Of a stretch of 64,000 nucleotides of DNA, positions 36,472-45,314 are shown piece after piece (the stretch's first letter is position 1; every line of letters begins with the position of its first letter). This stretch comes from Clostridiales bacterium NK3B98. GTDB lineage: Bacteria; Bacillota; Clostridia; Oscillospirales; Oscillospiraceae. The stretch lies in the NCBI GenBank assembly GCA_000421005.1, contig ATWA01000009.1:1-64000 (forward strand), read 5' to 3'. The notes below the pieces were generated by a model. The model was not told the DNA's origin. It searched no databases and worked only from the letters and a program-made list of their open reading frames with translations. The position numbers and the translations under genes are program-made.

Positions 36472-37428
36472 ATGGAACAAAAGAAACTCAACAGCAGAAA
36501 ATGTGCCATGGTAGGCTGCGGCTTTGTGGGCTCCGCCTCGGTCTACGCACTGATGCAGAGCGGCCTGTTCTCGGAGATCGTCCTCATTGACGCCAACCGC
36601 CAGAAGGCGGAGGGCGAGGCGCTGGACATCAGCCACGGTCTGCCCTTTGCCAAGCCCATGAGCATCTACGCCGGAGATTACGCCGATTTGGCGGACGCTG
36701 CCATTGTGATCGTCACCGCCGGTGCTGCCCAGAAGCCGGGGGAGACCCGTCTGGATCTGGTGAAGAAGAATGTGGGCATTTTCAAGTCCATCATTCCCCA
36801 GATTGCCGCCGTCAATCAGGACTGCATCCTGCTCATTGTGGCCAACCCGGTGGATGTGCTGACCTACGCCGCCCTGAAGCTGTCCGGCTTCCCCAAGGAG
36901 CGGGTCATCGGCTCCGGTACCGTTCTGGATTCCGCCCGGTTCCAGCAAATGCTGGGTGAGCATCTGGACGTGGACAGCCGCAGCGTCAACGCCTTTATCA
37001 TCGGCGAGCACGGGGACAGCGAGATCGCCGCATGGTCCTCCGCCAACATCGCCGGTGTGCCCATCCACCGTGTGTGCGAGATGCGGGGCTTTACCGACCA
37101 CGATTACGAGACCCACCGCATTGCCGAGGCGGTGAAAAACTCCGCCTATGAAATCATCGAGAAGAAGGGTGCTACCTATTACGGCATCGGTATGTCGGTC
37201 ACCCGAATCTGCGAGGCCATCATCCGCAACGAGCTCTCTATCCTCCCGGTTTCTACTCTGATGTGCGGTCAGTTCGGTCTGGAGGACATCTGCCTGTCCA
37301 TGCCCGCCTTTGTGGGCTCCCACGGGGTAGATACCCTGCTGCCCTTTGAGCTGGATGTGAGCGAGCTGCTGGCGCTGCAAAAATCCGCCGCTACCCTGAA
37401 AAAAGTGATCGAGGAAGCGGAACTGTAA
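36472..37428 (+). CDS. ldh: L-lactate dehydrogenase
   Basis: The 318-residue NAD-dependent enzyme reduces pyruvate to lactate. The Rossmann motif is VGCGFVGSASVYAL. The substrate loop GAAQKPGETRLDLV has Gln at the discriminating position, which favours lactate over malate dehydrogenase. The catalytic His180 lies in IGEHGDSEI. NPVDVLTY and the C-terminal helix match the family. It starts behind AAGGAGTGTAAAAA, 75 bases after the beta-galactosidase. A CGGTCA/TGACCG hairpin lies in that gap. Confidence 0.95.
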   Translation: MEQKKLNSRKCAMVGCGFVGSASVYALMQSGLFSEIVLIDANRQKAEGEALDISHGLPFAKPMSIYAGDYADLADAAIVIVTAGAAQKPGETRLDLVKKNVGIFKSIIPQIAAVNQDCILLIVANPVDVLTYAALKLSGFPKERVIGSGTVLDSARFQQMLGEHLDVDSRSVNAFIIGEHGDSEIAAWSSANIAGVPIHRVCEMRGFTDHDYETHRIAEAVKNSAYEIIEKKGATYYGIGMSVTRICEAIIRNELSILPVSTLMCGQFGLEDICLSMPAFVGSHGVDTLLPFELDVSELLALQKSAATLKKVIEEAEL

Positions 37429-37440
37429 GGGAAATCCTGA

Positions 37441-37476
37441 AACACCCTCCGAAACTGCTCGGAGGGTGTTTTCGTC
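37441..37476 (+). terminator. terminator of ldh
   Basis: A perfect 12-bp stem (37441-37452 with 37459-37470, AACACCCTCCGA) closes a 6-base loop, followed by TTCGTC. Confidence 0.8.
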
Positions 37477-37504
37477 AGATGCGCCCGTATCTTCTGGAAA
37501 AGGC

Positions 37505-37533
37505 TTGACAGAACTGGGGAAGCGTGAGAAAAT
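37505..37533 (+). promoter_or_regulatory. promoter of the SPFH/zinc-ribbon/TPM set
   Basis: A perfect TTGACA (37505-37510) is followed after 17 bases by GAAAAT (37528-37533), with TGA before the -10. Confidence 0.6.
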
Positions 37534-37589
37534 ACAAATGGTAAGTTCATTTCTATTTCTACCGGAAACGATGAAAGGAGATTATACAT

Positions 37590-38951
37590 ATGGGACTGAT
37601 CAAAGCTGCGCTGGGCGCTGCCGGCGGCGTAATGGCCGACCAGTGGAAGGAATACTTTTATTGCGAGAGCCTTCCGGTGAATGTGCTGGCGGTGAAGGGC
37701 AAAAAGCGCACCTCCGGCCGTTCCTCCAACACCAGAGGCACGGATAATATCATCACCAATGGCTCTGTCATCGCCGTGGCCGACGGTCAGGCCATGATGA
37801 TCGTGGATCAGGGTCAGATCGTAGAGTTCTGCGCCGAGCCCGGTGAGTTCACCTATGACGCCTCCAGCGAGCCCTCTCTCTTCCAGGGCAAGCTGGGCGA
37901 CAGCATTAAAGAGACCTTCAAGAACATGGCCCGGCGCTTCACCTTCGGCGGCGAAGCACCTAAGGATCAGCGGGTCTATTACTTCAACACCAAGGAGCTG
38001 ACCGGCAACAAGTACGGCACCCCCTCTCCCGTGCCCTTCCGTGTGGTGGATAACAACATCGGTCTGGACATGGATGTCAGCGTGCGCTGCTTTGGTGAGT
38101 ACAGCTACTATATCGCCGACCCCATGCTGTTCTATAAGAACGTGTGCGGCAACGTCAGCGGGGATTTCACCCGGGATAAGCTGGACGGTCAGCTCAAGAG
38201 CGAGCTGCTCACCGCCCTCCAGCCCGCCTTTGCCCGTATCTCCGAGATGGGCATCCGCTACTCCGCCCTCCCCGGACACACCAGAGAGATTGCCAACGCC
38301 CTGAATCAGGAGCTGAGCCACGACTGGCGGGAAATCCGTGGTATCGAGATTGTCGCCTTTGGCGTGAGCAGCATCAAGGCCAACGAAGAGGACGAGAAGA
38401 CCATCAAGGAGCTGCAGCGCAACGCCACCTTCCGCAACCCCAATATGGCCGCTGCCCATCTGGTGGGCGCACAGGCGCAGGCCATGCAGGACGCTGCCAA
38501 GAACCAGAACGCCGGTCCCGCCATGGCCTTTATGGGCATGAACATGGCTGGCAGCGCAGGCGGCATGAACGCCCAGAATCTGTTCCAGATGGGACAGCAG
38601 CCTCAGTATCAGCAGCCCGCTGTGCAGCAGGCGGCACCCGCCGCTCCTGCCGCCGCTGGTGGCTGGGATTGCCCCGCCTGCGGCAACAAGGGCATCACCG
38701 GAAAGTTCTGCCCGGAGTGCGGCGCCAAAAAGCCGGAGCCCAAGCCTGCGGCGGACGGCTGGACCTGCCCCACCTGCGGCAACGTGAACAAGGGCAAGTT
38801 CTGCGCCGAGTGCGGCACCAAAAAGCCCGCTGGCGTTCCCCTGTACAAGTGCGATAAGTGCGGCTGGGAGCCTGCTGACCCCGCCCATCCCCCCAAGTTC
38901 TGTCCGGAGTGCGGCGACCCCTTCACCGACGACGATGTGACCAACGGCTAA
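37590..38951 (+). CDS. SPFH-domain protein with C-terminal zinc ribbons (YdjI-like)
   Basis: The 453-residue protein has an SPFH/band-7 domain in its first 300 residues (QWKEYFYCESLPVNVLAVKG ... GLDMDVSVRCFGEYSYYIADP). An Ala/Gln/Met-rich hinge follows (about 300-355). Three zinc ribbons complete it: CPACGNKG ... CPECGAKK, CPTCGNVN ... CAECGTKK and CDKCGWEP ... CPECGDP. This is the layout of Bacillus subtilis YdjI, which with YdjG and YdjH recruits a PspA homologue to the membrane under stress. Here it heads a three-gene set in the order YdjI-G-H-like. No pspA-like gene is present. The ribosome site is AAAGGAGATTATACAT. Confidence 0.88.
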   Translation: MGLIKAALGAAGGVMADQWKEYFYCESLPVNVLAVKGKKRTSGRSSNTRGTDNIITNGSVIAVADGQAMMIVDQGQIVEFCAEPGEFTYDASSEPSLFQGKLGDSIKETFKNMARRFTFGGEAPKDQRVYYFNTKELTGNKYGTPSPVPFRVVDNNIGLDMDVSVRCFGEYSYYIADPMLFYKNVCGNVSGDFTRDKLDGQLKSELLTALQPAFARISEMGIRYSALPGHTREIANALNQELSHDWREIRGIEIVAFGVSSIKANEEDEKTIKELQRNATFRNPNMAAAHLVGAQAQAMQDAAKNQNAGPAMAFMGMNMAGSAGGMNAQNLFQMGQQPQYQQPAVQQAAPAAPAAAGGWDCPACGNKGITGKFCPECGAKKPEPKPAADGWTCPTCGNVNKGKFCAECGTKKPAGVPLYKCDKCGWEPADPAHPPKFCPECGDPFTDDDVTNG

Positions 38952-38958
38952 TCTTCTC

Positions 38959-38982
38959 AGCCCGCCCCACTGGGCGGGCTGA
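38959..38982. other. intercistronic hairpin
   Basis: A perfect 10-bp stem (38959-38968 with 38973-38982, CAGCCCGCCC) closes CACT. There is no T tract. It may tune the level of the downstream genes relative to the SPFH gene. Confidence 0.6.
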
Positions 38983-39004
38983 TGTTCCGAAAGGAGTGTG
39001 ACCC

Positions 39005-40099
39005 ATGCCCTCCAATGTGACCAACTACCAATGCCCCGCCTGTACCGGACCGCTCCACTTTGTGGGGGAGAGCGGCAAGCTGGAATGCGATTACTGCGGC
39101 AGCACCTACACGGTGGAGTACATCGAGTCTCTGTTCAAAGAGAAAAATGATTCCGCCGCCCAAGCCCAGCAGAATAAAACCGAGCTGGAAGGGGAGTGGG
39201 ACTTCGCCACCCATACCGACTGGGATGCCAATATGAAGGCATATAGCTGCCCCTCCTGCGGTGCGGAGCTGATCTGTGATGAGACGACCGCCGCCACCAG
39301 CTGCCCTTACTGCGGCAATCCCACCGTCATTCCCGGTCAGTTCACCGGGGGCATCAAGCCGGACTACATCCTTCCCTTTAAGCTGAGCAAGGATAAGGCC
39401 ATTGACGCACTGAAACAGCACTATAAGGGCAAAAAGCTGCTCCCCCGTGTCTTCTCCGAGCAGAACCATCTGGAGGAGATCAAGGGCATCTACGTCCCCT
39501 TCTGGCTCTACGATGCCACCGGCGAGGGTGATGTCCAATATACCGCCCAGAACGTGCGTACCTTCCGAAGGGGAGACTACGAGATCACCGAGACCGACCA
39601 TTACCGGGTGCGCCGGGCGGGGTCGGTGCGCTTCGAGCGGATTCCCGCCGACGGCTCCTCCAAAATGCCGGACGAATACATGGACTCCATTGAGCCCTTC
39701 GACTATTCTGAGCTGAAGCCCTTTTCTCCCGCCTATCTCCCCGGCTATCTGGCGGATAAGTATGATCTGGACAAGGATCAGTGTGCCGACCGGGCGGACA
39801 GACGGGCAACAGCCTCTGTGCTGGACGTGATGCGCCATACCATCTCCGGATACGAGATGGTCAACGAGGTGCATCACGATGTGAACATCAAGCGGGGCAA
39901 GATCGGCTATGCCCTCATGCCGGTCTGGCTGCTCACCACCCGCTGGAATGACAATGTGTACCTCTTTGCCATGAACGGACAGACAGGCAAAATGGTGGGC
40001 AACCTCCCAGTGGACAAGGGCAAGCGCTGGCGGTATTTCTTCGGCGTGTTCGCCGGGGCAGCCGTGGTGCTCAACCTGCTGGTCAACTTCTTCGGTTAA
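39005..40099 (+). CDS. zinc-ribbon membrane-associated protein (YdjG-like)
   Basis: The 364-residue protein opens with a TFIIB-type ribbon (YQCPACTGPLHFV ... LECDYCGSTY) and a second ribbon (YSCPSCGAEL ... SCPYCGNP). A middle domain holds PDYILPFKLSKDKAIDALKQHYKGK and GIYVPFWLYDATGEGD. A single hydrophobic segment at the very C-terminus (YFFGVFAGAAVVLNLLVNFFG) would anchor it in the membrane. This matches Bacillus YdjG. It starts behind AAGGAGTGTGACCC and is followed 13 bases later by the TPM gene. Confidence 0.86.
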   Translation: MPSNVTNYQCPACTGPLHFVGESGKLECDYCGSTYTVEYIESLFKEKNDSAAQAQQNKTELEGEWDFATHTDWDANMKAYSCPSCGAELICDETTAATSCPYCGNPTVIPGQFTGGIKPDYILPFKLSKDKAIDALKQHYKGKKLLPRVFSEQNHLEEIKGIYVPFWLYDATGEGDVQYTAQNVRTFRRGDYEITETDHYRVRRAGSVRFERIPADGSSKMPDEYMDSIEPFDYSELKPFSPAYLPGYLADKYDLDKDQCADRADRRATASVLDVMRHTISGYEMVNEVHHDVNIKRGKIGYALMPVWLLTTRWNDNVYLFAMNGQTGKMVGNLPVDKGKRWRYFFGVFAGAAVVLNLLVNFFG

Positions 40100-40112
40100 G
40101 GGGGTGGACGGG

Positions 40113-40922
40113 ATGAAACGAGTATTCTCTGCCCTCACCGCCCTGCTGCTGGTTTTGGCTGTGGCGCTTCCTGTCTTTGCCATCGGCGGACAGGAGGACA
40201 ACGCTACCCCCTATATCCACGATCAGGTGGGACTGCTCACCGAGGACGAGGTCAACCGTCTGGAGCAGCAGGCGGAGCAGATTGCAGCCCAGTACAGCTT
40301 CGCCGTGAATATCGCCGTGGTGGAGGATTTTCGGGACTTTAACACCGCCAGCGTCTACGAGGCGGCGAAGACCATTTATCAGGAATGGGGTCTGGGCTAT
40401 GGCAGCGGCCATGACGGCATTCTGCTGCTGCTGAGCATGGATGACCGGGACTATGCCAATATCGCCTACGGCTACGGCAACACCGCCTTTACCGACTACG
40501 GCAAGGAGCGGATGGACGAACAGTTTTTGGACGATTTTCGGGATGATGACTGGTACGACGGTTTCTCCGACTATCTCCGGGTTGCGGACAAATACCTGCA
40601 AGCGGCGGCAGATGGAAAGCCCTTCGACCGGGGATCTGAACCCAGCCTGACGGGTATGCTGATCCGTTTCGCCCTGCGGCTGGTGGTGCCCCTTGCCATT
40701 GCGGGCATCTATGTGGCCACCCTGACCGCGCAAATGAAGTCGGTTGCCCCTGCGGGGGATGCTGACGAGTACCTCAACGAAGACAGTCTCAAACTCCGGG
40801 TTCGGGAGGACGTGTTCACCCACACCACCCGCACCGAAACCAAGATTGAGCATGACCGAGGCAGCGGCGGAGGCACCAGCGTAGACTCCGGCGGCTTCTC
40901 CGGCACCAGTGGAAAATTCTGA
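40113..40922 (+). CDS. TPM-domain membrane protein (YdjH/YgcG-like)
   Basis: The 269-residue protein has a signal sequence (MKRVFSALTALLLVLAVALPVFA), then an extracytoplasmic TPM domain (VGLLTEDEVNRLEQQAEQIA ... DGILLLLSMDDRDYANIAYGYG). A transmembrane helix follows (about residues 178-198: LIRFALRLVVPLAIAGIYVA). The cytoplasmic tail ends in a Gly/Ser-rich run typical of the family. The ATG at 40113 is preferred over the in-frame GTG at 40104, which overlaps the GGGGG ribosome site. It probably forms a complex with the two upstream products. Confidence 0.87.
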   Translation: MKRVFSALTALLLVLAVALPVFAIGGQEDNATPYIHDQVGLLTEDEVNRLEQQAEQIAAQYSFAVNIAVVEDFRDFNTASVYEAAKTIYQEWGLGYGSGHDGILLLLSMDDRDYANIAYGYGNTAFTDYGKERMDEQFLDDFRDDDWYDGFSDYLRVADKYLQAAADGKPFDRGSEPSLTGMLIRFALRLVVPLAIAGIYVATLTAQMKSVAPAGDADEYLNEDSLKLRVREDVFTHTTRTETKIEHDRGSGGGTSVDSGGFSGTSGKF

Positions 40923-40923
40923 T

Positions 40924-40980
40924 AAAAGGGCGTTGTCTCCCTCTGACCCAACGGTCACCGGGAGACGACGCCCTTTTGCG
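40924..40980 (+). terminator. terminator of the SPFH/zinc-ribbon/TPM set
   Basis: An 18-bp stem with one G-U pair (40924-40941 with 40960-40977) begins with AAAAGGGCG and ends CGCCCTTTT, with a smaller TGAC/GTCA pairing in the loop. Confidence 0.88.
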
Positions 40981-41019
40981 CCCATTTTGCGAAAAAGGAG
41001 AGACATTCCGGTGGAGCTG

Positions 41020-41028
41020 TGCTATAAT
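41020..41028 (+). promoter_or_regulatory. extended -10 promoter of the PHP-aro operon
   Basis: TGC directly precedes a perfect TATAAT (41023-41028). The -35 region is poor, so recognition would rest on the extended -10. Confidence 0.6.
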
Positions 41029-41057
41029 ATGACCCGTTGAGCAAAGGAGCGAAGGAA

Positions 41058-41849
41058 ATGATCGCCAATTACCACAACCATACCTGGCGCTGCAACCATG
41101 CCAGCGGGGAAGAGCGAGCCTATGTGGAACGTGCCATCGCCGGGGGCATCCGGGTGATGGGCTTCTCTGACCATACCCCATACCCCTTCCCGGAGGGGAC
41201 GGATATCCATACCCGAATGGGGATGGATCAGTTCGAGGACTATGTAAACACGGTGCTGACCCTGAAACGGGAGTATCAGGGTCAGATTGACATTCATCTG
41301 GGTCTGGAAGTGGAATACTTTCCCGATTATTACCCGGCCTTGCAGGAGTTTTTGAAGCCCTATCCGGTGGAATACCAGATTTTGGGGCAGCACTATCTGG
41401 ACGTAGGTCCGGTCATGCCCTACATCGCCCGCCCCTCACCCCCGGAGCGGGAGGGGGCGCTGCTGGAGCAGTATGTGGATCTGTGCATTGCGGGCATGGA
41501 GACGGGAGATTTCCTCTACCTCTGCCACCCGGACGTATTCTGCTTCTCCGGAGAACAGGCGGTTTATGAGGCGCAGATGCGCCGCCTTTGCGCCGCCATG
41601 GAGCGGCTGCACGTCCCGGCGGAGATCAATCTGCTGGGCATCTACCAGCACCGACACTATCCCAACCCCGCTTTTTGGGAGATTGCCGGGGCATATGACC
41701 TGCATGTGATTCTGGGCACCGATGCCCACAAACCGGAACACGTCTGGGTCCCGGAGGCGGAAGCGAAAGCCATGGAGCTGGTTCAGCGGTATCACCTTCA
41801 CCTGCTGCATCAGCTGCCATTACACCATAGAAAAGAGGCAAACACATGA
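41058..41849 (+). CDS. PHP-domain phosphatase (histidinol-phosphatase-like)
   Basis: The 263-residue metal-dependent PHP phosphoesterase has first metal motif NYHNHTWRCNHASG, then MGFSDHTPYPFP, GLEVEYFPDY, LGQHYLDVG and the final GTDAHKPEHV. These match the HisK-type histidinol-phosphatase family, although such proteins also act on other phosphate esters. No his genes are nearby. Its stop overlaps the start of the DAHP synthase gene by four bases (ATGA), so its true substrate may belong to the aromatic pathway. The ATG is 8 bases after AAGGAG. Confidence 0.85.
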   Translation: MIANYHNHTWRCNHASGEERAYVERAIAGGIRVMGFSDHTPYPFPEGTDIHTRMGMDQFEDYVNTVLTLKREYQGQIDIHLGLEVEYFPDYYPALQEFLKPYPVEYQILGQHYLDVGPVMPYIARPSPPEREGALLEQYVDLCIAGMETGDFLYLCHPDVFCFSGEQAVYEAQMRRLCAAMERLHVPAEINLLGIYQHRHYPNPAFWEIAGAYDLHVILGTDAHKPEHVWVPEAEAKAMELVQRYHLHLLHQLPLHHRKEANT

Positions 41850-42874
41850 ATATGCAACAGATCCGCCCCCTGCCCATGCCGGAGGATTTGAAGGCGGAAT
41901 ACCCTCTCCGACCGGAGGCGAAACAGATCAAAGCCAGCAGAGACGAGGAAATTCGCCGGGTGTTCAACGGGGAGGACGATCGCCTGCTGCTGATGATCGG
42001 CCCCTGTTCTGCGGATAACGAGAGTGCGGTGCTGGAATATCTGTGTCGTCTCCGCAAGGTGCAGGATCAGGTATCTGACCGTATCCTGATGATTCCCCGT
42101 ATCTACACCAATAAGCCCCGCACCATGGGCACCGGCTACAAGGGAATGCTCCACCAGCCCGACCCCAACCGGGCGGAGGACATGGTAAAGGGAATCATCG
42201 CCATTCGGGAGCTGCACACCCGGGCGGTGGAGGATGCGGGCTTCACCTGCGCCGACGAGATGCTCTATCCCGAAAACCATCCCTATCTCTCCGACCTGCT
42301 GGCTTATGTGGCAGTGGGCGCCAGATCGGTAGAGGATCAGCTGCACCGGCTCACCGCCAGCGGCGTGCAGATTCCGGTGGGCATGAAAAACCCCACCGAA
42401 GGCGACCTGTCCGTGATGATGAACTCCATCGTCGCCGCTCAGCACGGTCATACCTTCATCTACCGTGGCTGGGAGGTACGAACCCAGGGCAACCCCTATA
42501 CCCACGCCATTCTCCGGGGCTATGTGGACAGATTCGGACACAACCACCCCAACTACCACTATGAGCATCTGCGTGCGCTGCTGGATCTCTACGGAAACCG
42601 TTCCCTGTCCCACCCGGCAGTTGTGGTGGACGTGAACCACTCCAACTCCGGCAAGCAGTATGAGGAACAAATCCGCATCAGCAAGGATATTATCCACTCC
42701 TGCCATGTCTCCGAGGACATCCGGGGACTGGTAAAGGGTCTGATGATTGAGAGCTATCTGGAGGACGGCTGCCAGAGTGTAGGCGGCGGGGTCTACGGCA
42801 AGAGCATCACCGACCCATGTCTGGGCTGGGACAAGACGGAAAAGCTGATCTACGAACTGGCAGAGCTGTGGTGA
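41846..42874 (+). CDS. 3-deoxy-7-phosphoheptulonate (DAHP) synthase, class I
   Basis: The 342-residue enzyme condenses PEP with erythrose 4-phosphate at the entry to the shikimate pathway. Class I (AroF/G/H) motifs are LLLMIGPCSADNE, RIYTNKPRTMGTGYKGM, GARSVEDQLHRLTAS, GMKNPTEGD, VVDVNHSNSGKQ and GLMIESYLEDG. There is no chorismate-mutase fusion. It overlaps the PHP gene before it, and its stop overlaps the start of the RluA-like gene after it. Confidence 0.95.
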   Translation: MNMQQIRPLPMPEDLKAEYPLRPEAKQIKASRDEEIRRVFNGEDDRLLLMIGPCSADNESAVLEYLCRLRKVQDQVSDRILMIPRIYTNKPRTMGTGYKGMLHQPDPNRAEDMVKGIIAIRELHTRAVEDAGFTCADEMLYPENHPYLSDLLAYVAVGARSVEDQLHRLTASGVQIPVGMKNPTEGDLSVMMNSIVAAQHGHTFIYRGWEVRTQGNPYTHAILRGYVDRFGHNHPNYHYEHLRALLDLYGNRSLSHPAVVVDVNHSNSGKQYEEQIRISKDIIHSCHVSEDIRGLVKGLMIESYLEDGCQSVGGGVYGKSITDPCLGWDKTEKLIYELAELW

Positions 42875-43527
42875 TGGAGACAGAAAAACCAATCCCGCTG
42901 CTCTATCAGGACCAGCGCATTGTGGTTTGCGTCAAGCCCTCCGGTGTGCTCTCTGCTGACCTCCCCCAGCTTCTACGCATTCAGACAGGGGAAAGTCAGG
43001 GCAGCTACCGTACCGTTCACCGATTAGATCAGGTGGTGGGCGGCGTCATGGTGCTGGCCAGAAGCCGCAAGGCGGCGCAGATCCTCTCCGCACAGGTGGC
43101 GGCGGGAGAGATGGGCAAAACCTATCTGGCCGTGGTACAGGGCAACCCGCCGGTCAGCGGCACCCTGAAAGACCTGCTGTACCGGGACACCGCCGCCCGC
43201 CGCACCCTGATTGTATCCGCCCCGGGACGGGACGTGAAAGAGGCGGTTCTGGATTACCGCACGCTGGCACACGCCGGAGATTGTACCTTGGTACAGGTCA
43301 ACCTCCACACCGGACGCACCCACCAAATCCGAGCGCAGTTTTCCAGCCGGGGCTGGCCGCTGCTGGGAGATGTGAAGTATGGGGGACGGGAAGGGACAGG
43401 CTTTGGCCTGTGGTCTTATCGTCTCAGCTTCCGGCATCCCCAGTCCGGCGAGAAGCTGACCTTTACCTGCCCGCCCCCGGACTGCTGGCCGTGGACGCTG
43501 TTTCCACCACAGGAGGGAATCACTTGA
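42874..43527 (+). CDS. RluA-family pseudouridine synthase
   Basis: The 217-residue protein is a single catalytic domain without an S4 RNA-binding domain. The active-site motif is VHRLDQVVGGVMVLARS, with the catalytic Asp in HRLD. LHTGRTHQIRAQFSSRGWPLLGD and the final LSFRHPQSGEKLTFTCPPP are also typical. It would modify uridine in rRNA or tRNA; the target cannot be read from sequence. The start ATG at 42874 overlaps the DAHP synthase stop. Confidence 0.9.
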   Translation: METEKPIPLLYQDQRIVVCVKPSGVLSADLPQLLRIQTGESQGSYRTVHRLDQVVGGVMVLARSRKAAQILSAQVAAGEMGKTYLAVVQGNPPVSGTLKDLLYRDTAARRTLIVSAPGRDVKEAVLDYRTLAHAGDCTLVQVNLHTGRTHQIRAQFSSRGWPLLGDVKYGGREGTGFGLWSYRLSFRHPQSGEKLTFTCPPPDCWPWTLFPPQEGIT

Positions 43528-44750
43528 AGGACATCGTTATTGTGGGCGGCGGCGCAGCGGGAATCGCTGCCGCCCTTGCGGCCTCGGAGGCCAATCCCAA
43601 TGCCCAAATCCTCCTGCTGGAAGGGCTGGACCGGGTTGGTAAAAAAATACTGGTCACCGGCAACGGCAAGTGCAATCTCACCAATACAGACCTGACCTCC
43701 GCCCACTACCACACCCACGCTCCAAACCGGCTTGCCCGCTGGCTGGAACAGATGCCCCCGGAGATGACGCTGGACTTCTTCCGCACGCTGGGGCTGAAGT
43801 GTATGGAGGACGACGCAGGGCGGGTTTATCCTTATGCCCGTCAGGCTGCCATGGTGCTGGACGTGCTGCGGTCAGAGCTGTCAAGGAGAAAGGCTATACA
43901 GGTATCTTGCAATCAAAAAGTGACCGACATCACCCGAAAGGAAAACGGCTTTTCCGTTCTCACAGGTACGGAAACCGTCTCTGCCCGTCAGATCATCCTC
44001 ACCACAGGAGGAAAATCTTCTCCCAAACAGGGCAGCGACGGCAGCGGCTACCCGCTGGTCAAAGCCATGGGTCACCATTGTACGCCCCTTTCCCCGGCGC
44101 TGGTTCCCATGAAGTGCAGGGGAAACTGGTTTTCCACCCTGAAGGGGCTTCGGGTGCTTTGTGACGCCGCCCTCTACCACGGAAAAGAGCGGGTCGGCTT
44201 TGAACATGGGGAGGTACAGTTTACCGACTATGGACTGTCCGGCATTCCCATCTTCCAGCTCTCCTGCCTCATGACCGGGGAGGACATCATTGTGCTGGAC
44301 CTTGTTCCGGAGATGACCTATCCCCAACTGCGGGAAGAAATGCTGGGCCGTCAGCACAGCCGGGGGGGAGAGGACACGGAAACCGCCCTTTTGGGCCTTC
44401 TGCCCAAGCGTCTGCAATTTGTGCTGCTGCGTCAGGCGGGCATTGACCCGGCAAAGCCATTGGGAGCCCTACCCCGCAAGGCACTGGAACAGCTCTGCGG
44501 TCTCTATAAACAATGGCGCATAGAAGTGACAGGCACGCAGGGCTTTGACAACGCACAGGTCACCCGGGGCGGCGTTGTGCTGGAAGAGATCAATGTTGAT
44601 TTTTCTTCCCGGAAGGTGCCGGGACTGTATTTGGCAGGAGAGATTTTAGATGTAACCGGCGACTGCGGCGGGTATAATCTCCACTGGGCGTGGTGCTCGG
44701 GCATCTACGCAGGACGAGCCGCCGCAGAACGAGTCAGGAGGCAGAAGTGA
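43524..44750 (+). CDS. HI0933/YhiN-type FAD-dependent oxidoreductase (BaiN-like)
   Basis: The 408-residue flavoprotein has an FAD-binding N-terminus (DIVIVGGGAAGIAAALAASE, GKKILVTGNGKCNLTN), a middle ILTTGGKSSPKQGSDGSGY and a closing PGLYLAGEILDVTGDCGGYNLHWAWCSG. This is the full pattern of the YhiN/HI0933 family. Some clostridial members are annotated BaiN in bile-acid metabolism, but the general function is unsettled. The start is the TTG at 43524, 6 bases after AGGAGGG, overlapping the previous stop (TTGA). Confidence 0.88.
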   Translation: MKDIVIVGGGAAGIAAALAASEANPNAQILLLEGLDRVGKKILVTGNGKCNLTNTDLTSAHYHTHAPNRLARWLEQMPPEMTLDFFRTLGLKCMEDDAGRVYPYARQAAMVLDVLRSELSRRKAIQVSCNQKVTDITRKENGFSVLTGTETVSARQIILTTGGKSSPKQGSDGSGYPLVKAMGHHCTPLSPALVPMKCRGNWFSTLKGLRVLCDAALYHGKERVGFEHGEVQFTDYGLSGIPIFQLSCLMTGEDIIVLDLVPEMTYPQLREEMLGRQHSRGGEDTETALLGLLPKRLQFVLLRQAGIDPAKPLGALPRKALEQLCGLYKQWRIEVTGTQGFDNAQVTRGGVVLEEINVDFSSRKVPGLYLAGEILDVTGDCGGYNLHWAWCSGIYAGRAAAERVRRQK

Positions 44751-44751
44751 T

Positions 44752-45252
44752 ATGAAAAATGAAATGACCCAAAAGGACATGGAGCAGATTCAGGAGGAAC
44801 TGCGCCAGCGCCGCACCGAGCTGATGCCCAAACAGCTGGAAGCGGTGCAGGAGGCACGAGCCTTTGGCGACCTGTCAGAAAACTTTGAGTACAAGGCCGC
44901 CAAAATGGAGCTGAACAAGAACAAAAGCCGCATCCGCTATCTTCAGCGCCTGCTGGACAATGCGGTGATTGTCTCCGACCAGTCCAAGGCAGGCACCATC
45001 GGACTGTTTGACAAGGTGCGGGCAGAGATGGTGGGCGAGGACGAGGAAATTGACCTGCAAATCGTCACCCCCATGCGAGCCAACGCACTGGAAGGGCTGA
45101 TTACCCGGGATTCCCCGGTGGGCAAAGCCATCTTTGGACACAAGCCAGGGGACACAGTTCATGTGCAGGTCAGACCGGATTTCGGCTATGACCTGAAAAT
45201 CCTCAGCGTAGAGCCCCAGCAGGATGACGGTTCCATCCCTATCTCCAACTAA
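44752..45252 (+). CDS. GreA/GreB-family transcription elongation factor
   Basis: The 166-residue protein has the GreA layout: an N-terminal coiled coil (about residues 5-75) whose tip carries the acidic motif FGDLSENFEYKAAK used for transcript cleavage, and a C-terminal FKBP-like domain (ITRDSPVGKAIFGHKPGDTVHV). It would rescue backtracked RNA polymerase. It follows the flavoprotein stop directly and ends the operon. A separate canonical greA may exist elsewhere. Confidence 0.9.
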   Translation: MKNEMTQKDMEQIQEELRQRRTELMPKQLEAVQEARAFGDLSENFEYKAAKMELNKNKSRIRYLQRLLDNAVIVSDQSKAGTIGLFDKVRAEMVGEDEEIDLQIVTPMRANALEGLITRDSPVGKAIFGHKPGDTVHVQVRPDFGYDLKILSVEPQQDDGSIPISN

Positions 45253-45258
45253 ATGAAC

Positions 45259-45302
45259 AACGGCACACGGCAGACATTTCCTCTGCTGTGTGCCGTTTTT
45301 AT
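45259..45302. terminator. terminator between greA and the c-di-GMP gene
   Basis: A 16-bp stem with one G-U pair (45259-45274 with 45282-45297) starts AACGGCACAC and ends in GTTTTTATA on the plus strand. The genes converge here. Confidence 0.9.
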
Positions 45303-45314
45303 ATGTGTGGACGA

